This document shows, in pieces, positions 7,961-15,210 of a stretch of 15,864 nucleotides of DNA. Each line of letters opens with the position of its first letter. The stretch's first letter is position 1. This DNA comes from Mogibacterium sp. (GTDB lineage: Bacteria > Bacillota_A > Clostridia > Peptostreptococcales > Anaerovoracaceae): positions 1 to 15,864 of the forward strand of contig JAFUGO010000023.1 in assembly GCA_017469325.1 (NCBI GenBank), given 5' to 3'. Both the position numbers and the translations under genes were made by a program. The notes beneath the pieces were generated by a model, which did not search any database, was not told the origin of the DNA, and was given only the letters and a program-made list of their open reading frames with translations.

Positions 7961-8770
7961 TCAGATCGTTATCGCAAGATCGACCACCTGAGAGAATGTA
8001 TCTTTTATGCGATCGCCCGCTTCCGAGACCTCTTCGCCGCTGAGAGGCTTGTCAAGAACACCCGCAGCCATATTCGAAAGGAACGATATGCCGATGATCT
8101 CGCGTCCCGCATGATTGGCTATTATCGCCTCAGGCACTGTAGACATTCCGACAGCGTCTGCGCCGATGAGTCTCGCAAACCTTATCTCTGCCGGAGTCTC
8201 GAAGCTCGGGCCTGAAAACATTGCATATACGCCTTCATGCAGACCGATGCCCTTCTCCGCCGCAGCCGCCTTGAGTTTGTCCAGCAGATCTCTGTTATAT
8301 GTGTAGGTCATGTCAGGGAATCTCGGGCCGAATTCATCGATGTTGTCTCCGATCAGTGGATTGTTGCCCGACAGGTTGATGTGGTCATTGATCAGCATAA
8401 GACTGCCGGCCTGAAAGTCCGTATTCACGCACCCCGCAGCGTTTGTGATGATGAACCTCTTCACTCCCATGGCAACGAGCACCCTTGCAGGAAAAGCCGT
8501 CTGGTCCATGTCGTGGTTCTCATAATAATGAAAGCGTCCGGCCATGATCATGATCCTTTTGCCGAGATATTCGCCAAAGACTATCTCGCCTCTGTGATCG
8601 GATACATACCCCGCCTTCATATTAGGCACATCGTTGTAATGGATCTTTATCGGATCCTCGATCTTATCTGCAAAATCATTCAGACCGGTACCCAGTATCA
8701 GTCCGATCTCAGGATCTTTGATCCCGCGGCTGTTCAGATATGCGACCGTTTTTCTGAGCTTATCCGTCAT
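7961..8770 (-). CDS. punA: Purine-nucleoside phosphorylase (PNP family II, PunA type)
   Basis: Phosphorolysis of purine (deoxy)ribonucleosides to base and pentose-1-phosphate, in purine salvage. The 269-aa length suits the trimeric PunA/human-type family. Motifs: LILGTGLNDFADKI from 24, GRFHYYE (78-84, phosphate-binding region), ITNAAGCVNTDFQAGSLMLI (108-127), FSGPSFETPAEIR (185-197, base/sugar-binding Glu192), VGMSTVPE (207-214) and SNMAAG from 232 (base-contact Asn233). The ATG overlaps the stop of the upstream LarC-like gene by 4 nt, with GGAG 9 nt before it. Inosine/guanosine preference is expected from the family, not shown. Confidence 0.93.
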   Translation of the reverse strand: MTDKLRKTVAYLNSRGIKDPEIGLILGTGLNDFADKIEDPIKIHYNDVPNMKAGYVSDHRGEIVFGEYLGKRIMIMAGRFHYYENHDMDQTAFPARVLVAMGVKRFIITNAAGCVNTDFQAGSLMLINDHINLSGNNPLIGDNIDEFGPRFPDMTYTYNRDLLDKLKAAAAEKGIGLHEGVYAMFSGPSFETPAEIRFARLIGADAVGMSTVPEAIIANHAGREIIGISFLSNMAAGVLDKPLSGEEVSEAGDRIKDTFSQVVDLAITI

Positions 8771-9201
8771 TTTTCTTTCTCCGCTATACTGCGTGCTTCG
8801 GCGATGCTTATATCCAGTTCACGTGCGATCCGGGCAAGGTCTTCGTACTCGAATTTATACCTTCTTACCCCGAAGCCGCTCACTTCTTTACACCTTACGC
8901 TTCCGTAAGGTGTTTCGACTGTTTTCTCTTCCCGGTCAAGGATATATCTCTCGGATATGAGTTCTCTGATCCCTATGGTCGAAGTGTATTTGAAGATCAG
9001 TCCTGCCATACGCTCCTTCTCTGCTTCATCGTCGGAGCACATAACAGTCATAAGAGTTGCAGGCCGTCCCTTCTTCATCTGTACCGAAGACAGTGTGACA
9101 TCTTTAGCGCCCTCTTCGATCAGTCTTTCGGCAGCAAAAGCAAGCTCCTCGGCCGTCATGTCGTCTATATTACATTCAAACTCACAAACTCTGTCCTTCA
9201 T
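8767..9201 (-). CDS. Stand-alone LarC C-terminal domain (LarC2-like, nickel insertion family)
   Basis: A 144-aa protein matching only the C-terminal part of LarC, the CTP-dependent cyclometallase that inserts nickel into the pincer cofactor of lactate racemase. Family marks: ECNIDDMTAEEL from residue 9, VQMKKGRPATLMTV (40-53), STIGIRE from 73, and VETPYGSVRCK (95-105). The usual LarC N-terminal half is absent: the upstream frame closes at a TAA 13 codons before, with no alternative ATG/GTG/TTG between. Lactobacillus LarC is also split into LarC1 and LarC2, joined by frameshifting, but no LarC1 lies here. No good ribosome site precedes the ATG, although a promoter does. It overlaps punA by 4 nt. 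Either a separate LarC2 partner of a LarC1 elsewhere, or a relative with a different role. Confidence 0.8.
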   Translation of the reverse strand: MKDRVCEFECNIDDMTAEELAFAAERLIEEGAKDVTLSSVQMKKGRPATLMTVMCSDDEAEKERMAGLIFKYTSTIGIRELISERYILDREEKTVETPYGSVRCKEVSGFGVRRYKFEYEDLARIARELDISIAEARSIAEKEK

Positions 9202-9254
9202 AGATATAACCCGGATAACGGTGCCTTGTTCCGCTGTGTTCCTTTAACTTTAAT

Positions 9255-9283
9255 ATTTTATAATCACAAAGCGTTTCGGTCAA
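9255..9283 (-). promoter_or_regulatory. Promoter for larC2-like-punA-HD operon
   Basis: On the minus strand TTGACC (9283-9278), a 17-nt spacer and TAAAAT (9260-9255) predict a start near 9248, about 47 nt before the larC-like ATG. Confidence 0.6.
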
Positions 9284-9387
9284 CAATATGTAATTACGAT
9301 CCGGTTGGCGCAGACTATTGTTAACTTTCACAAAAAATCAAGGATTTTTTTGTATTCTTTTAATACATTAATATTTGGCTCAAGCCC

Positions 9388-9416
9388 TTGCATTATTGTT
9401 TTTATATCAGTACAAT
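9388..9416 (+). promoter_or_regulatory. Promoter of the intergenic RNA
   Basis: TTGCAT (-35, 9388-9393), exactly 17 nt, TACAAT (-10, 9411-9416); predicted start about 9423. No protein gene with a usable ribosome site and more than 11 codons follows before the hairpin terminator at 9758. Confidence 0.6.
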
Positions 9417-9422
9417 CTAGAC

Positions 9423-9785
9423 AACAGATAAGAAAAAACAGCCGGACGGAAGAAAAACGGTAAGACATATCAATCAGATGTCGACAAGGTGATCCGGCAA
9501 AACAAAACGCGCGGGGCGCGCAGAATACGGAGGACAGACCGATGGGAACATTTAAGAAAGGGGCTGTTCCGGTATAAAGACACTGCAAGGCTGGCCGACT
9601 TCTACGGCACCCGGAGGTGACAAATAACGGGACACCAAATCATTATCAGCAGATGTGATACGGAGCAGCCTGAGAAACAAACCGAAAAAAGAAAAGATTC
9701 AAAGCCGTATTGGAGATATGTACGGCGGATACATAACAGAATATATGGTAACTAACAGGGACGGGTAAAACCGTCCCCTTATTGT
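9423..9785 (+). ncRNA. Candidate structured non-coding RNA, ~360 nt, unidentified
   Basis: A transcription unit without a convincing protein, inside the 637-nt gap 9202-9838. It is bounded by a near-consensus promoter and a terminator. Helices seen by eye: GCCGGA 9441-9446 with TCCGGC 9493-9498, enclosing GACAT/ATGTC (9464-9468/9478-9482); GCGCG/CGCGC 9509-9521; ACC + GGAACA (9538-9550) with TGTTCC + GGT (9565-9573); GCCG/CGGC near 9593-9608; GCCGTA/TACGGC (9704-9709/9721-9726); and the terminator. Linkers are A-rich, as in folded RNAs. Loop AAGGGG (9558-9563) could also pair with CCCCTT (9775-9780) on the terminator arm. I see no tmRNA TTCGAC/tag, RNase P CR-I (GAGGAAAGTCC), SRP GGAAGCAG or T-box GGGTGGAACC. 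A GGAGG-led 11-codon frame (9542-9577) exists. Expression and homologues are unverified. Confidence 0.5.
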
Positions 9786-9787
9786 TG
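9758..9787 (+). terminator. Terminator of the intergenic RNA
   Basis: GGGACGG (9758-9764) pairs with CCGTCCC (9771-9777) around GTAAAA and is followed by CTTATTGTTG, a broken T run. The minus-strand reading has no T run, so it belongs to plus-strand transcription. Confidence 0.6.
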
Positions 9788-9793
9788 CCCGTA

Positions 9794-9825
9794 TAAGTAA
9801 ACGGCCGGACGCAGGTCCGGCCGTT
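9794..9825 (-). terminator. Terminator of hom-lysC-asd
   Basis: An 11-bp perfect stem (AACGGCCGGAC/GTCCGGCCGTT, 9800-9810/9815-9825) with a 4-nt loop lies 14 nt after the asd stop and is followed on the minus strand by TACTTATAC. It may also back up plus-strand termination of the RNA that converges on it. Confidence 0.75.
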
Positions 9826-9838
9826 GTCGTTGCGCTTA

Positions 9839-10873
9839 TTATTTGATCAGCAGCTCTGCGATCTGTACTGCGTTTGTTGCAGCTCCTTTTCTGACCTGAT
9901 CGCCGCAGCACCAGAGATTGATGCCTTTTTCATTTACCAGGTCTCTTCTGATCCTGCCTACATATACGATGTCCTGATTCGATGTAACGAGAGGCATCGG
10001 ATATACATGAGCATCTCCGTCGTCATAGAGCTTGGCTCCCGGAGCCTCGGCTATTGCCTTTCTTACATCTTCCAGCTCAAGCCTGTCTTCCGTGATCACG
10101 CATGCCGAGATAGCGTGTGATCTTTCAACAGGAACTCTGACGCATGTGCAGCTGACGTTCAGCTCAGGCAGGTGCATGATCTTTCTGCCCTCGTTCTGCA
10201 GCTTCATCTCTTCGCTTGAATAGAGATTCTCCCCGAATCCGCCGATCTGAGGGATCAGGTTGAACGCGATCTGATGCTGGAACACCTTAGGCTCTATCTC
10301 AGCGCCATAGGAATTACCCTTTCCGCCCTCTGCTCTCGCCTTCAGGATAGCCTCAGACTGAGCGTACATCTCTCTTGGACCTGCAGCACCCGCACCGCTG
10401 GTAGCCTGATATGTCGATGCATAGAGGCCTGTGATCTTCGAGAGTTTGTTGATGGCATTGATGGCCACAACAGTGATTATTGTTGAGCAGTTAGGATTGC
10501 TGATTATGCCGTTGTGCTTGAGAGCATCCTCAGGATTGATCTCAGGTACTACAAGAGGAACATCAGGATCCAGTCTGAATGCCGATGAGTTGTCTACGAA
10601 TACAGCTCCGGCAGCCTTGATATGAGGAGCCATAGCCTCCGCTATGTCGTTCTCGGAAGCTCCGAGCACGATGTCGAGTCCGTCAAAAGCTGTCTCGCAT
10701 GTTCTCTTTACAGTCACATCTCCGAAAGGAGTCGAAAGGACCTTTCCTTCAGATCTTTCGCTTGCGAGGCATCTGAGCTCGTCTACAGGGAAGTTCCTCT
10801 CGCCCAGAACCTTTATCATCTCCTGGCCGACAGCACCTGTCGCGCCCATTACTCCGATATTATACTTTTTCAC
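9839..10873 (-). CDS. asd: Aspartate-semialdehyde dehydrogenase
   Basis: NADPH-dependent reduction of aspartyl phosphate to aspartate semialdehyde, the branch-point step towards lysine, threonine and methionine. The 344-aa product is full length. Motifs: nucleotide-binding GATGAVG (10-16), SSAFR (96-100), catalytic Cys129 in SNPNCSTI, QATSGAGAAG from 156, and ERSHAISA with Arg251 and His253. The start is GTG, supported by AAGGAG 7 nt upstream. It follows lysC by 15 nt, ends at a strong terminator, and is the last gene of hom-lysC-asd. Confidence 0.96.
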   Translation of the reverse strand: MKKYNIGVMGATGAVGQEMIKVLGERNFPVDELRCLASERSEGKVLSTPFGDVTVKRTCETAFDGLDIVLGASENDIAEAMAPHIKAAGAVFVDNSSAFRLDPDVPLVVPEINPEDALKHNGIISNPNCSTIITVVAINAINKLSKITGLYASTYQATSGAGAAGPREMYAQSEAILKARAEGGKGNSYGAEIEPKVFQHQIAFNLIPQIGGFGENLYSSEEMKLQNEGRKIMHLPELNVSCTCVRVPVERSHAISACVITEDRLELEDVRKAIAEAPGAKLYDDGDAHVYPMPLVTSNQDIVYVGRIRRDLVNEKGINLWCCGDQVRKGAATNAVQIAELLIK

Positions 10874-10888
10874 TTCTGATCTCCTTTT

Positions 10889-12214
10889 CTATCTTGCAAA
10901 ACTGTCATAGAGCACGCGTATCGCTCTCTCAAAGTCTTCATCGAAGACTCCTACCATTATGTTGATCTCGTCCGCACCCTGCTCTATAGTCCTGATATTT
11001 ATGTTGTTTTCACCGAGAGCTTTGAACAGTCTTCCCGATACGCCTGTCCTGTACGCCATCTGACGTCCGACTATCGCTATCAGGCTTATGCCCTCTGTCA
11101 GCGCGCAGTTGTCTATTCCTTCGAATTCCGACAGCTCATGCATCAGCTCGTGCTTCCTTACTCTGATGCTCTCGCTCGGGAACACCACCGAGAAGCTGTC
11201 CACTCCGCTCGGTATCTGCTCCACCGGGATGTCGTAACGGGCGAACACCTCGAGTACCTGCCTCAGCAGTCCGAGCTTTTCCTCGCCTATCCTGCTCTTG
11301 TAGATGTTGATTATCGAGAAGTTGCGCTTGCCCGCGATTCCGGTGATGAACCTTTCGGTCTCCTCCTCGAGCTCATCATCGAAATGCTCTCTGATGATGG
11401 TTCCCGGATCGTCCGGCTCGTTTGTATTCCTGATGTTTACCGGGATGTCCTTTATCCTTACCGGGAATACCGTGTCCTCATGCAGGACGGATGCTCCCAT
11501 GTAGCTGAGCTCTCTCAGCTCGTCATATGTGACTCTCGCGATAGTCTTCGGATCCTTCACGATGCGCGGGTCGACCATCAGTATTCCGGATACATCGGTC
11601 CAGTTCTCATACACATCTGCATCGAGATATGATGCCGCCAGTGCGCCGGTGATGTCGGAGCCGCCTCTTGAGAACACATGGATCTCTCCGTTCGGAAGCG
11701 CTCCGTAGAAGCCCGGCGTGACTATCCTGCCGTAGATGCTCTTCAGCTCTCTGAGCTTCTTCTCGGACTTCTCGGCGTTGACCTTGCCGCTGTATTCGAA
11801 GCACAGCCAGTCCGCCGCGTCGACAAATGTGTACCCGAGATACTCGGCCATGAGCATGGCATTGAAGCACTCGCCTCTTGAAACGATGAAGTCGACGGAA
11901 GTCTTTTTATCGACTTTGGCAAAAGTCTCATCGATGATCTTCTCTATATCCGTATTGAGACCGCATTCGCTCCTGATACCGGCGAATCTCTCTCTTACCA
12001 TTCCCAGTACATTCTCATATGAGACGCCATAGCGGATATGTGCGTGGATCAGATACAGAAGATCGGTGATCTTGTTGTCTGCCGAGTCTCTCTTTCCCGG
12101 AGCCGAAACGACTACCACTTCGCGCGAATCATCGCTTTCAACTATATTCTTTACCTTGGCGAACTGCGAGCTGTCCGACAGGCTCGAGCCGCCGAATTTG
12201 ATTACTTTCAGCAT
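10889..12214 (-). CDS. lysC: Aspartate kinase with C-terminal ACT domains
   Basis: Phosphorylates aspartate at the entry of the aspartate-family pathway. The 441-aa, single-polypeptide form has KFGGSSL at residues 6-12, VVVSAPGKR near 34, the FSRGGSDITGALAA active-site segment near 183, and two C-terminal ACT modules (FSIINIYKSR.. and SLIAIVGRQM..) that normally bind lysine or threonine for feedback control. No alternative internal start is needed, unlike Bacillus enzymes with an alpha/beta gene-in-gene. The ATG has AAAGGA 5-6 nt upstream. It sits 27 nt after hom and 15 nt before asd; no lysine riboswitch precedes it. Which amino acid inhibits it cannot be read from sequence. Confidence 0.95.
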   Translation of the reverse strand: MLKVIKFGGSSLSDSSQFAKVKNIVESDDSREVVVVSAPGKRDSADNKITDLLYLIHAHIRYGVSYENVLGMVRERFAGIRSECGLNTDIEKIIDETFAKVDKKTSVDFIVSRGECFNAMLMAEYLGYTFVDAADWLCFEYSGKVNAEKSEKKLRELKSIYGRIVTPGFYGALPNGEIHVFSRGGSDITGALAASYLDADVYENWTDVSGILMVDPRIVKDPKTIARVTYDELRELSYMGASVLHEDTVFPVRIKDIPVNIRNTNEPDDPGTIIREHFDDELEEETERFITGIAGKRNFSIINIYKSRIGEEKLGLLRQVLEVFARYDIPVEQIPSGVDSFSVVFPSESIRVRKHELMHELSEFEGIDNCALTEGISLIAIVGRQMAYRTGVSGRLFKALGENNINIRTIEQGADEINIMVGVFDEDFERAIRVLYDSFAR

Positions 12215-12241
12215 TATTGTCCTTTCTTCAGATACGGCTCC

Positions 12242-13414
12242 TTATTCAGCAATTGCCGCGAAGAACATATCTCTGCCCTTCTCCTTGCGGTGCTGTCCTC
12301 TTTTGTGCATCTCCTCTACCGATACAGGCTTTGAGATGCAGTAGAAGATGCCGTCTCTTTCTTCATATGTATCCACAAGCTCCTTCATGTGATCGCACAT
12401 GTGGTCGTGCCTGATGTAATATCTGTGAACGGCGCTGCTGTTGTCCACTTTGAGATCCGCCTGAGCGCCGGCTGTCATCTGAACGCTCATATCCACGCCG
12501 TTTTTGATGTCGATCACATCCTGGATCACGGACTGACCTGTAGGCATCTGGCCTGCGCCCTGACCGTAGAAGCTGAGTGTGCCGACGTTGACCGCTGTGA
12601 GAGTGATGAGGTTGTTGTTTGTCCTTACATTTGCCTCAAGGCTCTCTTCTGAGAAAGCAACAGGTTCAACATAAGCCGTCACTACGCCGTCTTTGCACTT
12701 TGAGTTCATCATCAGTCTGGGAACGAGTCCCTTTTCTTTAAGATATGCGATATCGCATGCCTTGATGGTATCGATGCCGTAGCAAGGGACCTCTTCTTCC
12801 TTTATGACCGTGCCGTATGCCAGGTTCGAGGAGATGACGGTCTTGCGCAGTGTGTCTGTTCCCTCTATGTCAGCAGCCGGATTTGCTTCAGCGTATCCGA
12901 GCTCCTTTGCGGATGCGAGCATCTCATCAAAATCAGCTCCGCTCTCATGCATTGCGTCAAGGATGTAGTTGCATGTCCCGTTCACTATGCCCCTTACTTC
13001 CGTAACAACGTCGCACCTTCTGGTCCTCTGAAGATTGTAGAGCCAAGGGATACCTCCTCCGGCAGCCGGTGTGAATCTCAGCTGTACGCCGTTCTTTGCT
13101 GCGGCTTCTGTCAGCTCTCCGAAGCACGCGCTTATAAGGTTCTTGTTAGGAGTCACGACATGCTTTCCGGCATTGAGGCACTGAAGCACGAACTTCTTAG
13201 GAGTGTCGATACCTCCCATCGCCTCGATGACAAGTTCGATCTCCGGATCGCTCGTTATATCGTTAAGATCTTTTGTGAATCTGTCAGCGATATCTTCATA
13301 ACCCTTTCTTACCTGCAGATCGAGTATCCTTTTCACCTCGATGTCTTCAGCATATTTTGCTGTTTCATATGCACCGCTTCCTACAGTGCCAAATCCCATT
13401 ATAGCGATCTTCAT
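12242..13414 (-). CDS. hom: Homoserine dehydrogenase
   Basis: Reduces aspartate semialdehyde to homoserine with NAD(P)H. The 390-aa product has an N-terminal Rossmann motif GFGTVGSG (7-14), TPNKNL with the conserved Lys91, AAGGGIPW (117-124), GIVNGTCNYIL (142-152), GYAEANPAADIEG (173-185) and Lys191. It is shorter than ACT-bearing enzymes (~430 aa): the last ~70 residues start like an ACT strand (HRYYIR at 330-335) but lack the usual D-x-P-G-V-L turn and end in a charged tail. Feedback by threonine may thus be altered (inference). The start has GGAGG 8 nt upstream. First gene of hom-lysC-asd, divergent from thrC. Confidence 0.95.
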   Translation of the reverse strand: MKIAIMGFGTVGSGAYETAKYAEDIEVKRILDLQVRKGYEDIADRFTKDLNDITSDPEIELVIEAMGGIDTPKKFVLQCLNAGKHVVTPNKNLISACFGELTEAAAKNGVQLRFTPAAGGGIPWLYNLQRTRRCDVVTEVRGIVNGTCNYILDAMHESGADFDEMLASAKELGYAEANPAADIEGTDTLRKTVISSNLAYGTVIKEEEVPCYGIDTIKACDIAYLKEKGLVPRLMMNSKCKDGVVTAYVEPVAFSEESLEANVRTNNNLITLTAVNVGTLSFYGQGAGQMPTGQSVIQDVIDIKNGVDMSVQMTAGAQADLKVDNSSAVHRYYIRHDHMCDHMKELVDTYEERDGIFYCISKPVSVEEMHKRGQHRKEKGRDMFFAAIAE

Positions 13415-13480
13415 CTAGCATACCTCCGGAGTTGTTTTCTATTGATCACAGTATCTTGTACGGAAAAAGAAGCAGGTTTT

Positions 13481-13509
13481 TTTACACTTTTTTCTCCTCA
13501 AACTGACAA
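13481..13509 (-). promoter_or_regulatory. Candidate promoter for hom-lysC-asd
   Basis: On the minus strand TTGTCA (13509-13504), a 17-nt spacer and TGTAAA (13486-13481), a weak -10; predicted start about 13474, leaving a ~60-nt leader with no hairpin that I recognise as a riboswitch. Confidence 0.4.
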
Positions 13510-13520
13510 TTATTTGTATC

Positions 13521-13592
13521 TGTCCACAAAACTGATGCTTCCAAAACCGGCAATTTCCGTATCGGGTGGACAAATCACGACAGTGTGTCCGC
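13521..13592. promoter_or_regulatory. Three TGTCCRC motifs between hom and thrC
   Basis: The motif occurs at 13521-13527 (TGTCCAC, plus), 13566-13572 (same on the minus strand, GTGGACA) and 13586-13592 (TGTCCGC, plus). The copies fill the space between the two divergent promoters. Possible operators; the cognate regulator is unknown. The rest of the 300-nt gap 13415-13714 holds the two promoters, an AACAACTTGTT palindrome near 13651-13661 and the thrC leader hairpin. Confidence 0.35.
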
Positions 13593-13605
13593 GAAGCTAA
13601 AACAC

Positions 13606-13634
13606 TTGTCTTTGAATCTAAAGTAATGTATCAT
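13606..13634 (+). promoter_or_regulatory. Candidate promoter for thrC operon
   Basis: TTGTCT (13606-13611), a 17-nt spacer and TATCAT (13629-13634) predict a start near 13641. The leader carries a hairpin AGGTCC/GGACCT (13676-13681/13688-13693) ending 8 nt before the ribosome site GGAAAGG. Confidence 0.5.
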
Positions 13635-13714
13635 AAACAAAGTCATATTTCAACAACTTGTTAACGCTAAGGATGAGGTCCTTCAGAGGACCTTAAGACC
13701 GGAAAGGCACAGAC

Positions 13715-15199
13715 ATGATCAAATACGTAAGTACCAGAAACACATCCATAAATGTAAGCTCCGGAAAAGCCATTCTGGATGGTCAGGCAGAAGGCGGCGG
13801 ACTCTACGTCCCTGCTTCTCTTGAAAATATAAAAGCGGATTACCACGACATAATCAGAAACGGTTCTGACTTCAGGAGCATGGCCAAGGCCGTATGGAAC
13901 ATCTTCTTTGACGATTACGGCAAAGATAAGATCGACGAGCTCGTCGAAGCGAGTTATAAGGATAAGTTTTCCGCAGAGGAGATCACTCCTCTCGTAAAAG
14001 CTTCTTCGGGCACAAATGAAGCGTATGTGCTCGAGCTTTATCACGGGCCTACATCGGCATTCAAGGATGTCGCGCTCTCTGCCCTGCCTAATCTCCTTTC
14101 TGCAGCCCGCAGCATGAATAACTTCGAGGACGACATCATGATTCTCACCGCCACATCCGGGGATACGGGAAGCGCGGCTATCGCAGGGTTCAGCAATGTT
14201 CCGGGGACAGGTATCATCGTATTCTTCCCTCACGGAGGAGTATCCGACACTCAGCGCCTTCAGATGACGACAGCTGCCGGCAGCAATGTCACAGCATGCG
14301 CGATCCGCGGAAACTTCGACGACGCGCAGACCGGCGTAAAGAAACTCTTCAGAGAGATCCCTCACCCTGTTGAAGGCGTATCCCTCTCAAGCGCCAACTC
14401 GATCAACATCGGAAGGCTCGTGCCTCAGATCGTCTATTACTACTCTGCATACGCGCAGCTTCTTGAGAAAGGCGCGATAAAAGACGGCGACAAGGTCGAC
14501 TTCGTGGTGCCTACCGGCAACTTCGGAGATATCATGGCGGGATGGTTCGCACTCAAAATGGGACTGCCTGTCGGAAGGCTCATCTGCGCTTCAAACAAGA
14601 ATGATGTACTCACTGAGTTCCTGCATAACGGCCACTACGACAGAAAGCGCGAGTTCTTCAAGACCACTTCTCCGTCGATGGACATCCTGGTATCGAGCAA
14701 CCTCGAGCGTCTGCTTTACTACGTATGCGGCTCAGACCATACAGTTGAATACATGAAGCAGCTTGAGACAACCGGCGAATACTCGATCACTCCGGAAGAG
14801 CTGTCAGAGATCAACTCCGTATTCACGGGCATCGCGGCGACAGACGAAGAAGGCGCTGCAGCTATCCGCAACGTATTCAAAGCTGACAGCTACCTAATGG
14901 ATACACATACTTCGATCGCATGGGCGTGCATGGAGAAGTACGCAAAAGAAGGCAGCGACGCGGCAGCCACTGTTGTGCTGTCGACGGCATCGCCTTATAA
15001 ATTCTCGGCTGCAGTACTGAATGCTCTCGGCGAAGAGCTGACGGGCAGCGACGAGGGCAACGTGAAAAAGGTCCGCGAGATCACAGGCTCACCGGTACCT
15101 TCAGGCCTCGCCGGAATATTCTCGAGACCTGTCCTTCACACAGATGTCATCGACGCTGCTGACATGAAGTCATACGTTATTGAAAAAAGCGATAAATAG
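13715..15199 (+). CDS. thrC: Threonine synthase
   Basis: PLP enzyme converting O-phosphohomoserine to threonine. The 494-aa product is of the longer (yeast/E. coli-like, class I) type: N-terminal STRNTSINVSSGKAIL and GGGLYVP, PLP-lysine motif YHGPTSAFKDVALSALPNL with Lys117, TATSGDTGSAA (about 145-155), phosphate-binding VPTGNFGDIMAGW near 265-277, and SSNLERLLYY near 328. The ATG has GGAAAGG 7 nt upstream. It is transcribed away from hom-lysC-asd and followed by the ACT gene after 11 nt. Homoserine kinase (thrB), which makes its substrate, is not in the window. Confidence 0.96.
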   Translation: MIKYVSTRNTSINVSSGKAILDGQAEGGGLYVPASLENIKADYHDIIRNGSDFRSMAKAVWNIFFDDYGKDKIDELVEASYKDKFSAEEITPLVKASSGTNEAYVLELYHGPTSAFKDVALSALPNLLSAARSMNNFEDDIMILTATSGDTGSAAIAGFSNVPGTGIIVFFPHGGVSDTQRLQMTTAAGSNVTACAIRGNFDDAQTGVKKLFREIPHPVEGVSLSSANSINIGRLVPQIVYYYSAYAQLLEKGAIKDGDKVDFVVPTGNFGDIMAGWFALKMGLPVGRLICASNKNDVLTEFLHNGHYDRKREFFKTTSPSMDILVSSNLERLLYYVCGSDHTVEYMKQLETTGEYSITPEELSEINSVFTGIAATDEEGAAAIRNVFKADSYLMDTHTSIAWACMEKYAKEGSDAAATVVLSTASPYKFSAAVLNALGEELTGSDEGNVKKVREITGSPVPSGLAGIFSRPVLHTDVIDAADMKSYVIEKSDK

Positions 15200-15210
15200 G
15201 ATTACAATCA

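Noticed and set aside
9318..9334. Rex-like operator (TTGTTAA and TTCACAA)
   Set aside because: The half-sites are separated by 2 nt instead of the 4 nt of Rex sites, and the position is between promoters rather than over one.
6227..9503. Shared 13-mer GATCCGGCAAAAC at the tRNA-Sec leader and in the RNA region
   Set aside because: A match of this length is expected a few times by chance in a window of this size; no extended similarity on either side.
9542..9577. Eleven-codon frame with GGAGG 8 nt upstream inside the RNA
   Set aside because: Too short to support alone, and its codons form the GGAACA/TGTTCC hairpin; kept only as a note in the ncRNA entry.
9328..9588. 86-codon frame on the minus strand across the RNA region
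   Set aside because: No ribosome site at the start, no recognisable domain, reads antisense through the promoter and hairpins of the candidate RNA.
9489..9755. Open frame of 88 codons interrupted by one TGA (9618-9620), a possible selenoprotein given the Sec machinery
   Set aside because: GTG start lacks a ribosome site, the product is very Arg/Lys rich, codons (AGG, CGG, ATA, TTA, GGG) are unlike the neighbours, no SECIS-like hairpin follows the TGA, and several codons lie in RNA helices. Structured RNA explains it better.
13673..13696. Seven-codon leader peptide overlapping the thrC leader hairpin, possible attenuator
   Set aside because: Contains no threonine or isoleucine codons, its AAGG is directly against the ATG, and no T run follows the hairpin.
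13415..13714. Lysine, SAM or T-box riboswitch ahead of hom or thrC
   Set aside because: Neither leader contains the conserved cores (for example the T-box GGGTGGAACC); both leaders are also under about 75 nt.
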